Shown here: piece after piece, positions 61,027 to 64,000 of the stretch
How the letters are laid out: each line of letters starts with the position of its first letter
Numbering within the stretch: position 1 is the stretch's first letter
NCBI RefSeq assembly: GCF_025200715.1
Contig: NZ_CP104144.1
Span: 2,046,001 to 2,110,000 of the forward strand
Direction: 5' to 3'
Length of the DNA stretch: 64,000 nt
Source of the DNA: Rhizobium sullae
GTDB taxonomy: Bacteria > Pseudomonadota > Alphaproteobacteria > Rhizobiales > Rhizobiaceae
Position numbers and translations under genes: made by a program
Notes under the pieces: model-generated
What the model was told of the DNA's origin: nothing
The model's input: only the letters and a program-made list of their open reading frames with translations
Database searches by the model: none

Positions 61027-61551
61027 ATGGACATGCTGGTCAAACTCTACGAACTCAAGCCCGACGCCACGCTCGAGAAACGTTTGGCAGATCAGGACAT
61101 CCTGATCCGCCGGGTGCTTGCACCCGAGCTCAAAGCACTGACCTCGTGGATCGAGCCGCGCTTTGGCGCCGGCTGGGCGGCGGAGGCGACTGTTGCGACG
61201 ATGCGCCAGCCGCCGTCGTGTTTTATTGCGGTCAAAGGTGGCGATCTCATCGGTTTTGCTTGCCATGAGGCGACGGCAAAAGGCTTCTTTGGACCGACGG
61301 GTGTGGATGTTTCAGCCCGCGGGCATGGTGTCGGTCAGGCTTTGCTTGTGACCACCCTGCTCGACATGCACGCCCAAGGCTACGCCTATGGCATCATTGG
61401 AGGTGCCGGCCCGATGGAATTTTATCGCCGCAGCGTCGGCGCGATCCCGATCGAAGGTTCCGTTCCGGGCATTTATCGCGACATGCTTGCGATCGCCACG
61501 CCAAGCGAAGTATCCGACTCCGAAAAGCCGCTAACGGGAAAATTGGCGTGA
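61027..61551 (+). CDS. GNAT-family N-acetyltransferase-like protein
   Basis: A 174-residue GNAT protein with the acetyl-CoA core GPTGVDVSARGHGVGQALLVTTLLDMHAQGYAYGIIGGAG and start region IEPRFGAGWAAEA. It is 18 bases after the permease gene and likely co-transcribed, so it may act on a sugar derivative or a toxin; substrate is unknown. Confidence 0.82.
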   Translation: MDMLVKLYELKPDATLEKRLADQDILIRRVLAPELKALTSWIEPRFGAGWAAEATVATMRQPPSCFIAVKGGDLIGFACHEATAKGFFGPTGVDVSARGHGVGQALLVTTLLDMHAQGYAYGIIGGAGPMEFYRRSVGAIPIEGSVPGIYRDMLAIATPSEVSDSEKPLTGKLA

Positions 61552-61681
61552 AAATCGCGGTCGCATTCGGCGTATGAAAATTAATTTCATGATTCCCGAA
61601 GAAGCCGCGTTTACAGTTGACGACTTATAATTTTTGCCCCAACCTGAAGAAAATAAATTACGAAATGGGAACGACAACGGC

Positions 61682-62839
61682 ATGAAAGTGGGAATCGTAG
61701 GGCTGGGATTCCGGCTCGGCTATCTTGGCTACGTTTTCAAGGCAATCGACAGCAGCTTTGAAATCGCAGGCTATGTCGATCCGGAGCCTGCCGGTCTGCC
61801 CGGATTGACGGAAAAGGGTATTTCTGTCGGCAAAGCCTACGCATCGCCCCAGGAGCTTCTTGCCGGCGAAAAGCTCGACCTGCTGATGATCGGCTCGCCC
61901 AACCACATGCATCTCGAGCACATAAGGCTGGGCCTTGAGGCCGGCCTAAAGGTATTCTGCGAAAAGCCGATCGTCACCACGATCGCCGAAAGCATCGAAC
62001 TCGCCAGGCTGATGGCAAGGTTCGGCCATGAACGGCTGATGGTCGGCCTGGTACTGCGCTATTCGCCGCTCTACAAGGACCTGCGTGCCGTTCAGGCAGC
62101 CGGCAAGCTCGGCCAGATCGTCTCGATCGAGGCATCCGAACATATCGAACCCTATCACGGTGCCTTCTTCATGCGCGACTGGCGCCGCTACGAGCGTTTT
62201 TCCGGCAGCTTCATGCTGGAAAAATGCTGCCATGACCTCGACCTTTACAATGGCGTCGTCGGTGCCCGCCCCGAGCGGGTTGCGAGCTTCGGCGGACGCA
62301 AGAGCTTCATCCCTGCAAATGATCCGGCGCGTGAAGGGATCAACGACCTTGAACTCTTCCATCGCAAGCCAAGCGGCTGGATGGGGTCGGACAGGGTTTT
62401 CGACAGCGATGCCGACATCATCGACTACCAAGTCGCCATCGTCGAATATGCCAATGGCGTCGGCATGAACTTCCACACCAACTTGAACGTTCCAGACCAG
62501 TTCCGCCGCTTTGCCATCATGGGCTCGCGCGGCATGGCCGAAGGCGATTTCGTCCGCGGCTATCTCGACGTGCACGAGCAACTGACCGGCAAGAAGATCG
62601 TTGAGAACAAGTACGCGGCAACCGAACTTTCCCAGCATTACGGCGCGGACGAGCAGATGGCCGCCGACCTGCTCGACAGCGTCCGCACTGGGACCGAACT
62701 CCCAGTCTCCACACTGAATGCGCTCGAGGCCGGCATCCTTGCCTTGGCGATGGACGAAGCGCGTATGAAGAGGGCGGTCGTCGATCTGCGGCCGGTATGG
62801 GATCGCTTCGACGAGGCGCTCCACGCCAGAGCGGCTTGA
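61682..62839 (+). CDS. Gfo/Idh/MocA-family sugar dehydrogenase
   Basis: A 385-residue oxidoreductase with the N-terminal NAD(P)-binding motif VGIVGLGFRLGYLG, the family core FCEKPIVTTIAESIELARLM with the catalytic Lys in EKP, and the dimer region GSFMLEKCCHDLDLYN. It would oxidise or reduce the imported sugar or a derivative. The ATG at 61682 fits the family start; the frame is open to 61634. Confidence 0.9.
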   Translation: MKVGIVGLGFRLGYLGYVFKAIDSSFEIAGYVDPEPAGLPGLTEKGISVGKAYASPQELLAGEKLDLLMIGSPNHMHLEHIRLGLEAGLKVFCEKPIVTTIAESIELARLMARFGHERLMVGLVLRYSPLYKDLRAVQAAGKLGQIVSIEASEHIEPYHGAFFMRDWRRYERFSGSFMLEKCCHDLDLYNGVVGARPERVASFGGRKSFIPANDPAREGINDLELFHRKPSGWMGSDRVFDSDADIIDYQVAIVEYANGVGMNFHTNLNVPDQFRRFAIMGSRGMAEGDFVRGYLDVHEQLTGKKIVENKYAATELSQHYGADEQMAADLLDSVRTGTELPVSTLNALEAGILALAMDEARMKRAVVDLRPVWDRFDEALHARAA

Positions 62840-62852
62840 GGAGGACGGCAGG

Positions 62853-63737
62853 ATGGGTGTTCAAAAAAGCACGGTCATCTTCGCCTGGATCCTTCTCCTT
62901 CCAGCTGTCCTTTACGTCATGGCGATCGTCGCCTACCCGCTGGTCGATACGTTCATTCTGTCCTTCACAGACGCATCGCTCAGGAAGACGACGAATTGGG
63001 TCGGCTGGATCAATTACGAGAAGATCTTCAACGCCACATTCGCGGAGGTCATTTTCCGCACCTTCATCTGGACGTTCTTTTCGGTATCGATCAAAATGAT
63101 CATTGGTACCTTTGGCGCGACAATGCTGAATGCTGCCGTGCCCGGCCGTGCGCTTTTCCGCCTGCTGACCATGCCGCCATGGATCGTGCCGATGGCGATC
63201 GGTATCTTCATGTGGGGGTGGATGTATAACGGCCAGTTCGGAATGATCTCCGGCCTTTTGCAGCGCTTCGGTCTGGTCAATGGTCCGGTCGCGTTCCTCG
63301 CCTACGGAAGCACGGCGTTCTGGGCAACGATCATCACGGATGTGTGGATCGGCGTCCCTCTGGTCACCATCTACTTTCTGGCCGCGATCCAATCCATTCC
63401 GAAGGACCTTTATGAAGCCGCCTGGACTGATGGGGCCGGCCGTTTTTATCGTTTTCGCCGCATCACGCTGCCGCTGATGGTCCCGGCAATTATTACGATG
63501 TCGATGCTGTCTTTGATCGCCACGTTCAATTCCTTCGACATCATCTGGATCCTGACCCAAGGTGGTCCGAGCGGCCAGACGACGACGATGATCATCGATA
63601 CCTATCAGACCGCGATCGGCTCCAAGAAATATGGTGAAGGTGCGGCACGTGCCGTGCTGATTTGCATCTTCCTGTCGCTCTTCTGCTTTGCCTATTTCCG
63701 TGTCACCCGCCGTCTCAACCCGGAGAAGCGCGCATGA
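62853..63737 (+). CDS. Second sugar ABC-transporter permease (MalF-type)
   Basis: A 294-residue permease (start VIFAWILLLPAVLYVMAIVAYPLVDTFILSF) with EAA loop DLYEAAWTDGAGRFYRFRRITLPLMVP. It belongs to a second permease pair and overlaps the next gene by 4 bases. No second binding protein or ATPase is visible before the window ends, so it may share the ATPase at 58122. Confidence 0.9.
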   Translation: MGVQKSTVIFAWILLLPAVLYVMAIVAYPLVDTFILSFTDASLRKTTNWVGWINYEKIFNATFAEVIFRTFIWTFFSVSIKMIIGTFGATMLNAAVPGRALFRLLTMPPWIVPMAIGIFMWGWMYNGQFGMISGLLQRFGLVNGPVAFLAYGSTAFWATIITDVWIGVPLVTIYFLAAIQSIPKDLYEAAWTDGAGRFYRFRRITLPLMVPAIITMSMLSLIATFNSFDIIWILTQGGPSGQTTTMIIDTYQTAIGSKKYGEGAARAVLICIFLSLFCFAYFRVTRRLNPEKRA

Positions 63738-64000
63738 GCAGTCCCGCAATGATCGATCGCTACAGCTGGTGGGAAATCGTGCTGATCTATTGCGGCATCG
63801 CGCTGTTTCTGGCCTTCGTTCTTTCGCCCTTCGTCGAAGGTTTTCTGGTTTCGCTGAAACCGTTGAGCCAGCTCTTTTCGTCGCCTTACCGGTTCTGGCC
63901 GGAGAACGGCTCTTTCGAGGCCTATCGAACGATGTGGGTCAGCGTTCCAGGTTTCGGGCGCTATATCTTCAATTCGTTCTTCATATCGATCATCGTCACA
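63734..64000 (+). CDS. Second sugar ABC-transporter permease (MalG-type), runs off the window
   Basis: The first 89 residues of a permease, starting MSSPAMIDRYSWWEIVLIYCGIALFLAFVLSPF with a first membrane helix. It overlaps the preceding permease by 4 bases (ATGA) and continues past 64,000. The usual EAA loop lies beyond the window, so only the family and position support the call. Confidence 0.75.
   Translation, partial: MSSPAMIDRYSWWEIVLIYCGIALFLAFVLSPFVEGFLVSLKPLSQLFSSPYRFWPENGSFEAYRTMWVSVPGFGRYIFNSFFISIIVT

Noticed and set aside
62517..63749. Minus-strand frame antisense to the dehydrogenase and second permease
   Set aside because: Same shadow pattern with no motifs.

Overview
The window looks like part of a large plasmid (or plasmid-derived accessory region) of an alphaproteobacterium of the Rhizobiaceae type (Rhizobium, Sinorhizobium or Agrobacterium relatives). 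Support comes from a VirB1-VirB11 conjugation operon, a RepC-type replication gene fragment, IS21, IS1595 and IS200/IS605-type element remains, a DUF1127 protein, several toxin-antitoxin pairs and sugar ABC transporters controlled by a GntR regulator. This assignment is inferred from gene families; no rRNA or other taxonomic marker is present.

Positions 1-28,200 are a dense copper/silver resistance island. It holds a CusB-CusA efflux pair with a YtkA/FixH-like partner, a Spy/CpxP-like periplasmic protein, a Crp/Fnr regulator, CopZ, a CopA P-type ATPase, a CueR/HmrR regulator, two cytochromes c', a cytosolic copper-storage protein (Csp), a DUF305 Met-rich protein, cytochrome b561, and an operon of lipoprotein, TolC-like outer-membrane factor, Tat-exported multicopper oxidase, cupredoxin and CusF. 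Three sites with the architecture of CueR-controlled promoters (TTCC-N7-GGAA between the -35 and -10 elements) precede copZ, copA and the multicopper-oxidase operon, so copper sensing by CueR probably unites these units. Five short exported Cys/His/Met-containing proteins ending in a Pro-Pro-rich tail are scattered through the island. Two class III nucleotide cyclases are also present, one fused to a metal-binding YHS domain. A lone TnpB element and a frameshifted acyltransferase separate the two cytochromes c'.

Positions 25,200-35,650 are mixed cargo: a polysaccharide flippase, a CheR-like methyltransferase, dodecin, an IS1595 transposase remnant, IS21-like end repeats, a PIN/ribbon-helix-helix pair, a LysE exporter, an O-methyltransferase, a flavin monooxygenase and an ornithine-cyclodeaminase-like gene with an abnormal start.

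Positions 35,689-45,818 (minus strand) are one tightly overlapped MPF_T conjugation operon: trbM-like, virB1-virB5, eexN-like, virB6-virB11, with a divergent MarR-like regulator upstream. No relaxase, VirD4 coupling protein or oriT is visible inside the window.

Positions 46,265-55,700 are a decayed plasmid-maintenance zone: ParE/RelB-like, Phd/VapC, an orphan Phd joined to a tyrosine recombinase, a RepC fragment, a RES/Xre pair, an IS21 istB remnant, a LysR remnant, plus a glyoxalase-fold protein, an Lrp regulator, an RBBP9-like hydrolase and a CapA-like protein.

Positions 55,784-64,000 are a sugar uptake locus: divergent GntR regulator, solute-binding protein, ATPase, two permeases, GNAT acetyltransferase, Gfo/Idh/MocA dehydrogenase, and the start of a second permease pair that runs off the window.
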